Assembly: GCA_018266075.1 (NCBI GenBank) | Contig: JAFEBB010000007.1 | Span: forward strand, 117,569 to 181,568 | Length of the DNA stretch: 64,000 bases | Source: Deltaproteobacteria bacterium | GTDB taxonomy: Bacteria; Myxococcota; Myxococcia; Myxococcales; SZAS-1 | Reading direction: 5' to 3' | In this document: positions 53,037 to 61,891 of the stretch, in pieces | How positions within the stretch are numbered: position 1 is the first letter of the stretch | Layout: each line of letters starts with the position of its first letter | Notes under the pieces: generated by a model | What the model was told of the DNA's origin: nothing | The model's database searches: none | What the model saw: only the letters and a program-made list of their open reading frames with translations | Made by a program: the position numbers and the translations under genes

Positions 53037-54995
53037 TCAGCCCGCGTTCACCTCGCGGACGAGCGCGGCGATCCCTGCACAGTGCGTCATGATGTTGTAT
53101 CGATAGTACAAGCCGTGAAAGCAGGTGCTGACGCTCTCGCTGGGCCAGAGGCCGTGCGCGCTCTGCTTGCGAAGAACGAATGCCAGCGCGTCCTGGTAGG
53201 CCGGCGCGTCATGCCTGAGCCCGCAGGTCCTCATGATGTCCATGGCGAAGAACGTCTGAAGAACGGTGCTCACGGGAGAGGCGACGAAGTTCCCGAAGCG
53301 ATCCGAGTCGGGCGACTCGCCGAAGCCGCCGTCGGGGTTCTGGGCCGCGAGCACGGTGGCCAGCGCGTCTCGGCAGAGTGAGTCGATGGCGAATGGATTC
53401 TCGGCGAGGCCCGCGAGAACGAAGGCGGTGCCGCTCAGGTAGCCCAGCGTCCAGCGTGCGGGCCAGAGCCCCGTCCGCGGGTCGCGCATGCGAAGGAGAA
53501 ACGCGTGCGCCCGCGACGCGATGGCATGGAGCGACTCGAGTCGCCGGCTCCCGAGCCGCATGGGCATCGCCGGGTCGGCGCGCGCGGCCTTGCGCACCAT
53601 TCCCAGGCCCATGAGCACGCGGCCGGTCACGTCCTCGGTGGGCACATCCAGCGCGATCGAGGCGAGCTCGCCCACGGGCCCGCGCCGCTTCTCGAGCGAG
53701 CTCTTTCCCCAGGCGCCGAAGCCGCCGTCGTCCGCTTGCCAGGTCTCGAGCAGATCCACCGCCCGCGCGATGGCGGCATCGAGCTCCAAATCGAGCTCGG
53801 GGCAGCAGCGGTGCGCGCGAAGCGAGCCGAGGAAGGTGAGCACGAACCCCGTGGAGTCGCAGTCGGTCATGGGCGACTCACGCGAGAACGACCAGCCGCC
53901 GTCGCGCGTCTGGTGGGCGAGCACGAAGCGCGCCAGGTGCGCGAGCTGCGCGGGCGGGAGCGCGGGCGCGTTGCCCATGAGCACCGCCATGCCCACGCCC
54001 GCGGTGTCCCAGACGTCGGACTCGAGGAAGCGCACGTACGCGCCCGAGGAAGCCTCGACGACGCTGCGGCTCAGGTAGGCGCGCGCGTCGTGCAACGCGC
54101 GCTCGGCACGCTCGCGCAGCGGCGTCGACGAGATGTGCGAGAGCTCGCCCGCGACCGCCGCGACGAAGAACTCGGTGTACATCGTGGAGAAGAAGTACGC
54201 GCCCGTGGCCTCCTGGCGCGCGAGCACGTGCTCGAGCAGCGCGAGCCGCGCGTCCTCCTCGAGCCACTTCTCCAGCCGCGGCGTGCGGTGAATCAATGCG
54301 TCGAAGGTCACGCCCAGCGCGCTCCGACGGCGAATCCCGCCCAGCATCAGCTCCAGCAGCGGACCCAGCTCGGTGATGAAGGGGTAGATCGCGCGCTCGA
54401 CCGCGCCAGCAAAGGGCGCGGTGAGGCTCCAGGCCACGAGCTTGAGCGGCGGCGCGAGCGTTCCCACGTCGGGAAGGACGCGCGGCGGCGAGCCCGGGCC
54501 GTTGGCGTCGATCACCTCGAGCAGCATCCGAAAGCCGCGAAGGCTCACGGCGTCGCGCGGCTTCTCTCCCTCGCGCCCGAGCGCCCGCTCCGCGGCTTCG
54601 AGTGCCGACGCGCAGCGCGCACAATCGCGCGCGTGGAGGGGCTGGGCGAGGAGGGTGTTGCTCGCGAGCACGCGTCGGAGGCCGAGCTGCGCGAGCTTGG
54701 TGGCCTCTCGGCTCGGCGGTCCGTCGGGGTAGGCGCGAAATTGCCCGCTCGGGAGCTGCTCGCCCAGGAGGTAGCGCGCGAGCTCGAGCTCGAGCTGCTC
54801 GGCTTCGCGACCAAAGCGTGCCTCGCTGAAGCGCCGCACCACGATCGTGGCCACGTTCCCGAGGACGCCGACCTCGAGGCTGCCCTGGTAGGTGCCATCG
54901 GCCTGGCGATGGAATGCGAGCGCCTCGAGCGCGGATGCGAGCGACGCCTCGGCAGGTGCCTCCCGCGGCGCGAGCCTGGATTCCACGAGGCTCAT
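53037..54995 (-). CDS. Class II terpene cyclase-like (squalene/prenyl cyclase family) protein
   Basis: 652 residues, the size of squalene-hopene cyclase. Alpha/alpha-barrel repeats carry QW-type motifs: FVLAHQTRDGGWSF, QADDGGFGAWG, LAAQNPDGGFGES. ESDVWDTAGVGMAVL matches the DxWDTA segment. The acid motif at the DxDD position reads M376-T-D-C-D-S-T-G, i.e. DCDS, keeping the two Asp but changing the third to Ser. Protonation-initiated cyclisation of a linear polyprenoid is the family reaction; the substrate is unknown. It lies 15 bases upstream of the MpaB-like gene as a two-gene operon. Confidence 0.87.
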   Translation of the reverse strand: MSLVESRLAPREAPAEASLASALEALAFHRQADGTYQGSLEVGVLGNVATIVVRRFSEARFGREAEQLELELARYLLGEQLPSGQFRAYPDGPPSREATKLAQLGLRRVLASNTLLAQPLHARDCARCASALEAAERALGREGEKPRDAVSLRGFRMLLEVIDANGPGSPPRVLPDVGTLAPPLKLVAWSLTAPFAGAVERAIYPFITELGPLLELMLGGIRRRSALGVTFDALIHRTPRLEKWLEEDARLALLEHVLARQEATGAYFFSTMYTEFFVAAVAGELSHISSTPLRERAERALHDARAYLSRSVVEASSGAYVRFLESDVWDTAGVGMAVLMGNAPALPPAQLAHLARFVLAHQTRDGGWSFSRESPMTDCDSTGFVLTFLGSLRAHRCCPELDLELDAAIARAVDLLETWQADDGGFGAWGKSSLEKRRGPVGELASIALDVPTEDVTGRVLMGLGMVRKAARADPAMPMRLGSRRLESLHAIASRAHAFLLRMRDPRTGLWPARWTLGYLSGTAFVLAGLAENPFAIDSLCRDALATVLAAQNPDGGFGESPDSDRFGNFVASPVSTVLQTFFAMDIMRTCGLRHDAPAYQDALAFVLRKQSAHGLWPSESVSTCFHGLYYRYNIMTHCAGIAALVREVNAG

Positions 54996-55359
54996 GCGCT
55001 CACGCCCAGGTCGTGCGGTGTACGCGAGAGGCGAATCCAGTCAGGGCTGTACGTGCCCTCGCCCGACCGCCGTCTCACGCGAAACAGGAACACGAGAAGA
55101 CGATAACAAAACTGACGTCCATGAAGCCAACGACAGTGGATAAATACAAGCGATCGCTGTAGTAGGCGTTCATCCGGGCTGGGCATCTCGATCTGGTAGT
55201 TGATAACGGGCACTGTGCTTTCTGCACAGGAAGCTGTGCGCACTTGTGATCACACTCGCTTGCGAAGTGTAGGGCCGCGGCTTACACACTTGCGAGAAGG
55301 CCCCTCGGCTGTCCCGGATCGCTCGCCTGGCTGACCCGCCTTCGCTACGCTGCGCGGCG
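54996..55359. other. Divergent promoter region between terpene operon and FGE-kinase
   Basis: 364 bases without a convincing gene. It is locally AT-richer (agacgataacaaaactgac, gtggataaatacaagcgatc) than the coding flanks. Two clear dyads occur near 55213-55254, listed separately. Probably serves both divergent genes. Confidence 0.5.
55213..55254. promoter_or_regulatory. Two palindromes, candidate operators
   Basis: CTGTGC-TTTCT-GCACAG (55213-55229) is a perfect six-bp-arm hairpin/dyad; TGTGATCACA (55245-55254) is a perfect ten-base palindrome with Crp/Fnr-like half-sites TGTGA/TCACA but no central spacer. They lie 16 bases apart upstream of the FGE-kinase start. Which regulator binds is unknown. 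Confidence 0.35.
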
Positions 55360-58227
55360 ATGGAAGGCCGAACGCCCGACGACATCCCCAAGCTCTGGGA
55401 GGCGACCCTCCGGTCGAACCCCAAGGGCCTGGACTCGGGCGCGACGTTCCACCCCGAGCGCCCCAACGAGCTCGTGCCGCCGTCGCTCCCGCCGCACTCG
55501 GAAGACGGCACGATTCGCGCCAAGCGCGAGCACGTGGATCCTCCGCCGAGCGTCGCGACGCCGCCGGGCTACGCGATTCAGACGGAGCTGGGCCGCGGCG
55601 GCATGGGCGTCGTTTTCCGCGCCAAGCAGGACAGCCTCGATCGCGTGGTCGCGTTGAAGGAGGTGGTCATCGACCACCCGGACGCGGTGTCGCGCTTCGA
55701 GTCGGAGGCGCTGATCACCGGGCGGCTCGAGCACCCGAACATCGTGCCCATTTACGATCTCGTGGCGGTGCCGGGCGGCTCGCTCGCCATCTCCATGAAG
55801 CTGGTGCGCGGCACGGTGTGGTCCGCGATGCTTCACCCGGCCACCGAGGCCGAGCGTGCCGCTGCTGCGGGACACGACTTCGAAGCGCGGCTGCGCGTGC
55901 TGCTCGCGGTGACCAACGCCGTCGCGTTCGCGCACAGCCGCGGCATCGTGCACCTCGATCTCAAGCCCGCCAACGTGATGGTGGGCGAGTTCGGCGAGGT
56001 GCTCTTGATGGACTGGGGCCTCGCGGTGCTCTTCGTCGACGCCGGGGGGGAGGAGCCGAGCAAGCGCCGGCTGCCGCACAAGTCGAGCCTGGCGTCGCCG
56101 TGCGGAACGCCGAGCTACATGCCGCCGGAGCTCGCGCTCGGCGCGCACGAGGACATCGGACCGCGCACCGACGTGTTTCTGCTCGGCGCGATTCTCCACG
56201 AGCTGCTCACCGGCGAGCCGCCACACCGGGGCGCCAACGTGTTGGAGACGGTGGCCAACGCGGCGCGCGGGCAGCAGCCGATCTTCGCTTCCGACGTGCC
56301 CACGCCGCTGCAGGACATCTGTCGAAAGGCGATGGCGGCGAAGGTTGCCGACCGCTACGCGTCCGTGACGGACTTCCAGCAAGCGCTGCAGCGCTACCTG
56401 CGGAATCGCGAGAGCGTGACGCTGAGCTCGGCGGCCGTGCGCACGCTCGAGTCGGCGGATCGAAAAGCGGCCGAGGCGAACCCCGGCACGGAGACCGCGC
56501 TGAGAAACGCCGTGTACGCGCGCTACGCCGACGCGTTCGCCGCGTTCCGGCAGGCGCTGGTGATGTGGCCGGAGAACGTGGACGCACAGCGAGGTGCGCA
56601 GAAGTCGGCGCGCGCGCTCGCCGCGTTCGCGCTGCTGCACGGCGACCTGGGCCTCGCCGAGGCGCAGCTCGCGCGGCTCGATGCGTCGCAGCCAGAGACC
56701 AAGGCGCTGGCCAGCTCCATTCAGAACGTGCAGGCCCTCCGCGACAGCCAGGCGCGCACGGCGCGACGCACGCGGCTCGGGCTCTTCGGCGCGCTCGGCG
56801 CGCTGGTGGTGTTGCTCACGGGCGGCGCGGTGCTCCTGCACTCGCAAGCCGCGCGAACGCAGGCCGCGGCCACGCTCGCCGAGGCGCAGCTGGAGCGCGT
56901 GCGGCGGCTCGCTGACTTGAAGCGCCTGCAGGATCTCACCGCCTCGGCCGCCAAGCTCTGGCCGGCGACGCCCGAGCGCGTTCCCGAGATCGAAGCCTGG
57001 CTCGCGAGCGCCAACGAGCTCGTGGGCCGCGCGCCGATGCACCGGCACACGCTCGACGATCTGCGCACGCGCGAGGGCCACCGCGATGGCGAGGGCCGTT
57101 GGCACTTCGATGACGAGGCCACGCAGTGGGAGCACGACACGCTCTCCACCCTCGATGAAGGCCTGACGCAGTTTCAGGCCGTGCAAGTGGCGGAGGTGTC
57201 GCGGCGGCTCGCGTTCGCGCGCACGGTTCGAGCCGTGAGCATCGACCAGCACCGCGAGGCGTGGCAGCACACCATCGAAGCGATCGCCGCGAGCCCGAAG
57301 TACGGCGGGCTCCAGATCACGCCGCAGCTCGGGCTCGTGCCGCTCGGCATGGATCGTGAGTCGGGGCTCTTCGAGTTCGCGCACCTCGAGACGGGCATTC
57401 CGCCGCAGCGGGCTGCGGATGGAAAGCTCGCGATTGATGAGTCGTCGTCGGTGGTGCTGGTGCTCGTGCCAGGCGGGACGTTCTGGATGGGCGCGTCGCC
57501 GAAGGGCCGGAGCGATGGTTCGCCGGGCAATCGCGATCCGGATGCGACCTCGATCGAAGCGCCGGTGCACCAGGTGACGCTCGCTCCCTTCTTCATTTCA
57601 AAGTACGAGATGACCCAGGCGCAGTGGGTCCGCGTCACGGGAACGAACCCGTCGGTCTATTCCATCGGTCAGCGCCAGGGAGATCGGCCGATCACCGGGC
57701 TGCACCCGGTGGAGCAGGTGTCGTGGAGCGAGTCGTCGCAGGTGATGACCCGGCTCGGGCTGGTGCTGCCCACCGAAGCGCAGTGGGAGTACGCCGCGCG
57801 CGGCGGCACGAGCACCATCTTCTGGACCGGCGACGACGAACGCTCGCTCGTCGGCGCCGCGAACCTCGCGGACGAGTACGGCAAGACCCACGGCGGCCCC
57901 GCGAGCTGGGTCTTCATCTCCTGGCTCGACGACGGCAACCTCGTGCACGGTCCCATCGGCTCGTATCGCGCCAACGGCTTCGGCCTGCATGACACGGCCG
58001 GCAACGTCTGGGAGTGGTGCCAGGATCGCTACGGGCCGTACACGCTGGGCGTCGCGCCGGGGACGGGCGAGCGGCTCGTGACCGACAACCCTGCGCATGT
58101 CTTCCGCGGCGGCGGGTTCCGGGCGTCGACGGTGCATGCCAAGAGCGCGGATCGGTACGGCCTCTATGCGCCGGACTTCCGCGGCTTCGACATCGGCTTG
58201 CGCCCGGCGCGCGACCTCGAGCCGTGA
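55360..58227 (+). CDS. Ser/Thr kinase fused to C-terminal FGE/SUMF1-like domain
   Basis: 955 residues. Kinase domain ~70-350: LGRGGMGVVFR, K100 in VALKEV, but the catalytic motifs read HLDLKPAN (198-200, Arg lost) and DWG (218-220) instead of HRD and DFG, variants frequent in this fused subfamily; activity is probable but altered regulation is expected. A helical segment with TPR-like pattern, one transmembrane helix (~473-494, FGALGALVVLLTGGAVLL), a coiled coil, and the formylglycine-generating-enzyme-like domain ~703-955 follow (VLVPGGTFWMGAS; YEMTQAQWVRVTG; LPTEAQWEYAARGG; LHDTAGNVWEWCQD; GGGFRAS). The FGE part is expected outside the cytoplasm. Confidence 0.93.
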   Translation: MEGRTPDDIPKLWEATLRSNPKGLDSGATFHPERPNELVPPSLPPHSEDGTIRAKREHVDPPPSVATPPGYAIQTELGRGGMGVVFRAKQDSLDRVVALKEVVIDHPDAVSRFESEALITGRLEHPNIVPIYDLVAVPGGSLAISMKLVRGTVWSAMLHPATEAERAAAAGHDFEARLRVLLAVTNAVAFAHSRGIVHLDLKPANVMVGEFGEVLLMDWGLAVLFVDAGGEEPSKRRLPHKSSLASPCGTPSYMPPELALGAHEDIGPRTDVFLLGAILHELLTGEPPHRGANVLETVANAARGQQPIFASDVPTPLQDICRKAMAAKVADRYASVTDFQQALQRYLRNRESVTLSSAAVRTLESADRKAAEANPGTETALRNAVYARYADAFAAFRQALVMWPENVDAQRGAQKSARALAAFALLHGDLGLAEAQLARLDASQPETKALASSIQNVQALRDSQARTARRTRLGLFGALGALVVLLTGGAVLLHSQAARTQAAATLAEAQLERVRRLADLKRLQDLTASAAKLWPATPERVPEIEAWLASANELVGRAPMHRHTLDDLRTREGHRDGEGRWHFDDEATQWEHDTLSTLDEGLTQFQAVQVAEVSRRLAFARTVRAVSIDQHREAWQHTIEAIAASPKYGGLQITPQLGLVPLGMDRESGLFEFAHLETGIPPQRAADGKLAIDESSSVVLVLVPGGTFWMGASPKGRSDGSPGNRDPDATSIEAPVHQVTLAPFFISKYEMTQAQWVRVTGTNPSVYSIGQRQGDRPITGLHPVEQVSWSESSQVMTRLGLVLPTEAQWEYAARGGTSTIFWTGDDERSLVGAANLADEYGKTHGGPASWVFISWLDDGNLVHGPIGSYRANGFGLHDTAGNVWEWCQDRYGPYTLGVAPGTGERLVTDNPAHVFRGGGFRASTVHAKSADRYGLYAPDFRGFDIGLRPARDLEP

Positions 58228-58234
58228 TGTCGAC

Positions 58235-58855
58235 TCAAAAGTATGAGCGACGCTTCGAACGCTGCCGGCGCAGGCCCAGGCCGAGGAACGGAATCACGAA
58301 CGCGCTCGTGCCAGCGGGGCAGCCCGAGAGCTTGGTGCAGGGCGAGGCGTGGAAGGTGCCGCTCATCTCGTTTCCGTCGGGGAAGGTGAGATCGAAGTCG
58401 CCGGCGGCCACGCCGTTAACCAAATCGTTATCGACCTTGATCATGTGCGCCTTGCCGGAGCTGGCCTGGAAGACCACGCAGCCGCCCGCGTCGGCGTCCT
58501 GCACGCAGCCGCCGTCGGGCAGGCGCGGCGCCGCCAGCGCGGTGTCGAGGTCGTCGCCCACGGTGCGGACATCGTTGTTCCAGAAGTGCTCGTCGTTCTT
58601 CGCGATGAGGATGAGCGCGCCCTCGGTGGCGCCGCCGTCGTTCTCGACGATGCCGCCGCCCGTGATGCGATCGCAGGCCGCAGGGTCGTCACTCATGAGT
58701 ACGACGACCGGACCGCCATCGATGATGTTGTAGAGCGCGTTGGGCGCTGAAAACGAGACGGTCTCAGCGGTGCCATTCACCACGGTGGCCGAGGGCGGCG
58801 TTCCGTTGCTGCAAGCGGCGAGCGTCAGCGTGGCCAGCAGGATCGTGCGCTTCAC
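58235..58855 (-). CDS. Lipoprotein paralogue B with C-terminal sorting-like tail
   Basis: 206 residues, GTG start 58855 overlapping the stop of paralogue A (GTGA). MKRTILLATLTLAAC is a lipoprotein signal. Shared core with its neighbour: NDVRTVGDDLDTALAAP, HMIKVDNDLVNGVAAG and FDLTFPDGNEMSGTFHASPC. The C-terminus GCPAGTSAFVIPFLGLGLRR plus QRSKRR resembles a Gly/helix/Arg sorting tail. No family known to me. Tandem duplication with paralogue A. Confidence 0.75.
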   Translation of the reverse strand: MKRTILLATLTLAACSNGTPPSATVVNGTAETVSFSAPNALYNIIDGGPVVVLMSDDPAACDRITGGGIVENDGGATEGALILIAKNDEHFWNNDVRTVGDDLDTALAAPRLPDGGCVQDADAGGCVVFQASSGKAHMIKVDNDLVNGVAAGDFDLTFPDGNEMSGTFHASPCTKLSGCPAGTSAFVIPFLGLGLRRQRSKRRSYF

Positions 58856-59532
58856 GGCCGCTTCCTTCGTAGCGCCAGCGCGCCGGCCAGCGCGAGCAAG
58901 GGGAACAACGTGCTGCCCTCGGCGGCGGTGCAGCCCGCGAGGTCAAGCTGCGTGCACGGCGAGGCGACGAACGAGCCTTGCAGCTCGCCGCCGTCGGGGA
59001 ACGTGACGTCGAAGGTGCCGCTCGCGTGCGCGCCCTTCGTGTCGAGGTTGTCGACGTGGATCAGGTTCGCGCTGCCGCTCATCGCCTGGACCATGTTGCG
59101 GCACGAGGTGCGGACGGTGAACGGCCCGGCGTCCTCGATGTCCACGGGCGCGGGCTCCTGACAGCTGCCGTCGTTGCCCATCGCGCCGAGCGGACCGCCC
59201 GGATCCAGGAGTGCATCCATGTCATCGCCCACGGAGCGGAGATCATTGCCCATGAACTTGCCGGTGCTCAGCTGGAGGCGAATGGACGGAATCGAGCTGC
59301 TGCCGGCGCCAGGGACGTCGATGGGCGCCGGGCCCTCGATGAACTGGAGGTTGGAGCAGAGGCTCGGTTCGTCGGCGATCATCACGTTCCAGGTGCCGGT
59401 CTTGTCGTAGAAGGCCGTGGGGTGGCTGAACGTGGGCACGCCCGAGCCCTTGCTCGTGACGGACGTCGACGTTGGCTCGGACGAGCAGCCGAGCAACGAG
59501 GCGCTGAGAGCGAGAGCGAGCGAGGTGCGCAT
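58852..59532 (-). CDS. Lipoprotein paralogue A with C-terminal sorting-like tail
   Basis: 226 residues from ATG 59532 (GGAGG nine bases upstream; the ATG at 59541 abuts it). MRTSLALALSASLLGC is a lipoprotein signal. The core NDLRSVGDDMDALLDPG, NLIHVDNLDTKGAHASG and FDVTFPDGGELQGSFVASPC matches paralogue B. The end GCTAAEGSTLFPLLALAGAL plus ALRRKRP is a helix with an Arg/Lys cluster, like MYXO-CTERM tails. Coupled to B by GTGA. Confidence 0.77.
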   Translation of the reverse strand: MRTSLALALSASLLGCSSEPTSTSVTSKGSGVPTFSHPTAFYDKTGTWNVMIADEPSLCSNLQFIEGPAPIDVPGAGSSSIPSIRLQLSTGKFMGNDLRSVGDDMDALLDPGGPLGAMGNDGSCQEPAPVDIEDAGPFTVRTSCRNMVQAMSGSANLIHVDNLDTKGAHASGTFDVTFPDGGELQGSFVASPCTQLDLAGCTAAEGSTLFPLLALAGALALRRKRP

Positions 59533-59713
59533 CGGCACCATCCTCCGCGGGGGTGGCCCGCGGCTCAAGCAATGCGCGTACCCGCTCGCAAGTCCGCGCG
59601 GGCCAAGGACCCTCGGCTGCCTGGTCGCCCAGATTCTGACGCGTCTGTCGCAGGGTTGGTGGTTGCGAGGGCCCGGGCTTTCCCTTAAACCGGTGCGGCA
59701 CCGGAGGCGTCGC

Positions 59714-60613
59714 ATGAGTGAGCTAAAGCCGTATCTGGTCGAGCTGATCCGCCACACGTCGAGCGGGCTGGGCAAGGACGTCATCGCCGCGCTGCATCGC
59801 GCCAAGGCCGGCGAGGACAAGGGCAGCCGGGCGTTTGCCACCTTCGACCTGATGCTGAAGAACGTCGACGCCGCGAGGGCCGCGAGCGCGCCCATCTGCC
59901 AGGACACCGGCACCTTGATTTGGTACGTCGACTACGGCCCCGACCACGCGCCGTGGGAGCTCGAGGAGCAGATCCGCGACGCCGTCCGCGAGGCCACCAA
60001 GAAGAGCTACCTGCGGCCGAACACGGTCGACCCGCTCACCGGCGCCAACATCGCCGACAACATCGCCGAGGGCTCGCCGTACATCCACCTGCACCCGCGC
60101 AAAGAGAAGGGCCTGCGCATCCGCTACATGATGAAGGGCGGCGGCTGCGAGAACGTGGGCGCGCAGTACTCGCTGCCCGACGAGAGCATCGGCGCGGGCC
60201 GCGACCTCGACGGCGTGCGTCGCTGCATCATCGACGCGGTCCAGAAGGCACAGGGCTTCGGCTGCGCGCCGGGCACGGTTGGCGTCGGCGTGGGCGGCGA
60301 CCGCGTGACGAGCTACATCGAGAGCAAGGAGCAGCTCTTCCGCGACCTCGAGGACTCGAACAGGAACGCGACGCTCGACGCGCTCGAGAAGGAGCTCACC
60401 CAGTCGCTGCAGGGCCTGAAGATTGGCCCGATGGGCTTCGGCGGAAAGACCACCGTGCTCGGCGTGAAGATCGGCACCCGCGCGCGCGTGCCCGCGAGCT
60501 TCTTCGTGGCCATCAGCTACATGTGCTGGGCCTACCGCAAGGGCACGCTCGTGGAGCAGGACGGCAAGATCAGCATCGACGGCGAGCCAGTGAAGCTCAC
60601 CGCGGCGGCCTAG
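59714..60613 (+). CDS. Class I fumarate hydratase, alpha subunit (two-subunit type)
   Basis: 299 residues from ATG 59714 (GGAGG eight bases upstream). It corresponds to the N-terminal half of class I [4Fe-4S] fumarases and to TtdA-type subunits. Cluster cysteines are visible in PICQDTGTLIWYVDYG, GGGCENVGAQYSL and GCAPGTVGVGVGGDR. Interconverts fumarate and malate in the TCA cycle with the beta subunit ten bases downstream. The cluster is oxygen-sensitive in this class. Confidence 0.92.
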   Translation: MSELKPYLVELIRHTSSGLGKDVIAALHRAKAGEDKGSRAFATFDLMLKNVDAARAASAPICQDTGTLIWYVDYGPDHAPWELEEQIRDAVREATKKSYLRPNTVDPLTGANIADNIAEGSPYIHLHPRKEKGLRIRYMMKGGGCENVGAQYSLPDESIGAGRDLDGVRRCIIDAVQKAQGFGCAPGTVGVGVGGDRVTSYIESKEQLFRDLEDSNRNATLDALEKELTQSLQGLKIGPMGFGGKTTVLGVKIGTRARVPASFFVAISYMCWAYRKGTLVEQDGKISIDGEPVKLTAAA

Positions 60614-60622
60614 GAGCGAACC

Positions 60623-61252
60623 ATGAAGAAGCTCGAACTACCCATTTCCGAGAAGGCTATCCGCGAGCTCAAGGTCGGCGACGAGGTCGAGCTGACCGGG
60701 CCGATGGTCACCGGCCGCGACGCGGCTCACAAGTACCTGGTCAAGACCGACTTCGACGCCGAGTTCGCGAAGATGGCCAAGGACACCGTGCTCTACCACT
60801 GCGGCCCGGTCGCTCGGCAGGAGCCCGACGGCTCGTGGAAGTTCATCGCCGCCGGCCCGACCACCTCCATCCGCGAGGAGCCCTACGAGGCCCAGGTGCT
60901 GGAGACGTACGGAATCCGCGGCGTCATCGGCAAGGGCGGCATGGGCCCGCGCACGCTCGCCGCGCTGCAGAAGTGCGGCGCGGTGTACCTGCACGCGATT
61001 GGCGGACTCGCCGTCGTCCTCGCCCAGTGCGTCACCCAGGTCCGCGGCGTGTACATGCTCGACAAGCTCGGGGTGCCCGAGGCCATGTGGCACATCGAGG
61101 TGAAGGACTTCCCCTGCGTGGTCACCATGGACAGCCACGGCGGCTCGCTGCACGAGAACATGCAGCGCGAGAGCGCCGAGCTCGCCAAGCAGCTCATGGC
61201 CCAGGGCGTTCCCGGCGCGCCGAGCAAGAGCCTCAAGGTCGCAAAGGGCTAG
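60623..61252 (+). CDS. Class I fumarate hydratase, beta subunit
   Basis: 209 residues, ATG 60623 ten bases after the alpha stop. LKVGDEVELTGPMVTGRDAA, LYHCGPVARQEPDGSWKFIA, GPTTSIREEPYEAQVLETYG and VIGKGGMGPRTLAALQKCGA are the conserved segments of the TtdB/fumarase C-terminal domain; KDFPCVVTMDSHGGSLHEN is at the end. The two genes form a single operon. Confidence 0.92.
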   Translation: MKKLELPISEKAIRELKVGDEVELTGPMVTGRDAAHKYLVKTDFDAEFAKMAKDTVLYHCGPVARQEPDGSWKFIAAGPTTSIREEPYEAQVLETYGIRGVIGKGGMGPRTLAALQKCGAVYLHAIGGLAVVLAQCVTQVRGVYMLDKLGVPEAMWHIEVKDFPCVVTMDSHGGSLHENMQRESAELAKQLMAQGVPGAPSKSLKVAKG

Positions 61253-61365
61253 AGCAGGCAGCGGAGCAGGGGACGCGCCGCCTCGCAGCGCCGCAGCAGA
61301 GCACTCAGGGTTCTGGAAGCGCGCTTCTAGGTGACCCGTGACGGGCGCGTTACCGTGCGGCCCTC

Positions 61366-61749
61366 ATGAGCCCACGCCCCACGCAGCGGCAGCTCGTCGA
61401 CGCCGTTGCCAACCTGGTCGCCGAGTCCGACTGGGTAACGTTCGTGCAGATCGCCCAATTCCTCGAGCGTCGCGGCGTGCGAACCAAGGGCCGCATGAAC
61501 CTCGCGCTCGCGTCGGACTCCAATGTGCTGCTCTGGAGCGGCATGAGCCGACCGATGTGCGACCTGCTCCTCGCCCTGATGGACGAGAAGCGCATCTTCG
61601 CGCACCGCGCGAGCGTGACCGCGTACCACGTGCACGGCGGCGTGCTCACCCTGCCGCTCGCCGACGCGCCGCGCACGCGCGGGCTCAAGCAGCCACACTG
61701 GTTGCCGGTCGCGTTTCGCGTCATGCCGCCGTCGTGGGCGTTGCACTGA
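61366..61749 (+). CDS. Winged-helix-like small protein, unknown
   Basis: 127 residues. The N-terminal 60 residues (TQRQLVDAVANLVAESDWVT; FVQIAQFLERRGVRTKG) have the helix-turn-helix spacing of a small winged-helix domain; the remainder (MSRPMCDLLLALMDEKRIFA, HRASVTAYHVHGG) is consistent with the wing and a C-terminal extension. No signal peptide. Family not recognised. Confidence 0.6.
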   Translation: MSPRPTQRQLVDAVANLVAESDWVTFVQIAQFLERRGVRTKGRMNLALASDSNVLLWSGMSRPMCDLLLALMDEKRIFAHRASVTAYHVHGGVLTLPLADAPRTRGLKQPHWLPVAFRVMPPSWALH

Positions 61750-61791
61750 GCGACGCCTGACCCTCGGCGCCGCGCTATAACCAGGGTGCGC

Positions 61792-61873
61792 GCGAGGATG
61801 GCGGAACTGGTAGACGCGCAGGTCTTAGAAGCCTGTGGAGCAATCCGTCCGGGTTCGAGTCCCGGTCCTCGCA
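61792..61873 (+). tRNA. tRNA-Leu (anticodon UAG)
   Basis: GCGAGGA (61792-61798) pairs with TCCTCGC (61866-61872), discriminator A at 61873. The D-stem/loop holds GGCGGAACTGGTAGACGC, the anticodon loop is CTTAGAA with TAG at 61826-61828 and stem CAGGT/GCCTG, a long variable arm (TGGAGCAATCCG) marks it as class II, and the T-arm is CCGGG-TTCGAGT-CCCGG. CCA is not encoded. It reads CUN codons, mainly CUA. Confidence 0.96.
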
Positions 61874-61891
61874 TTCGCTCAAGGGGAATCG

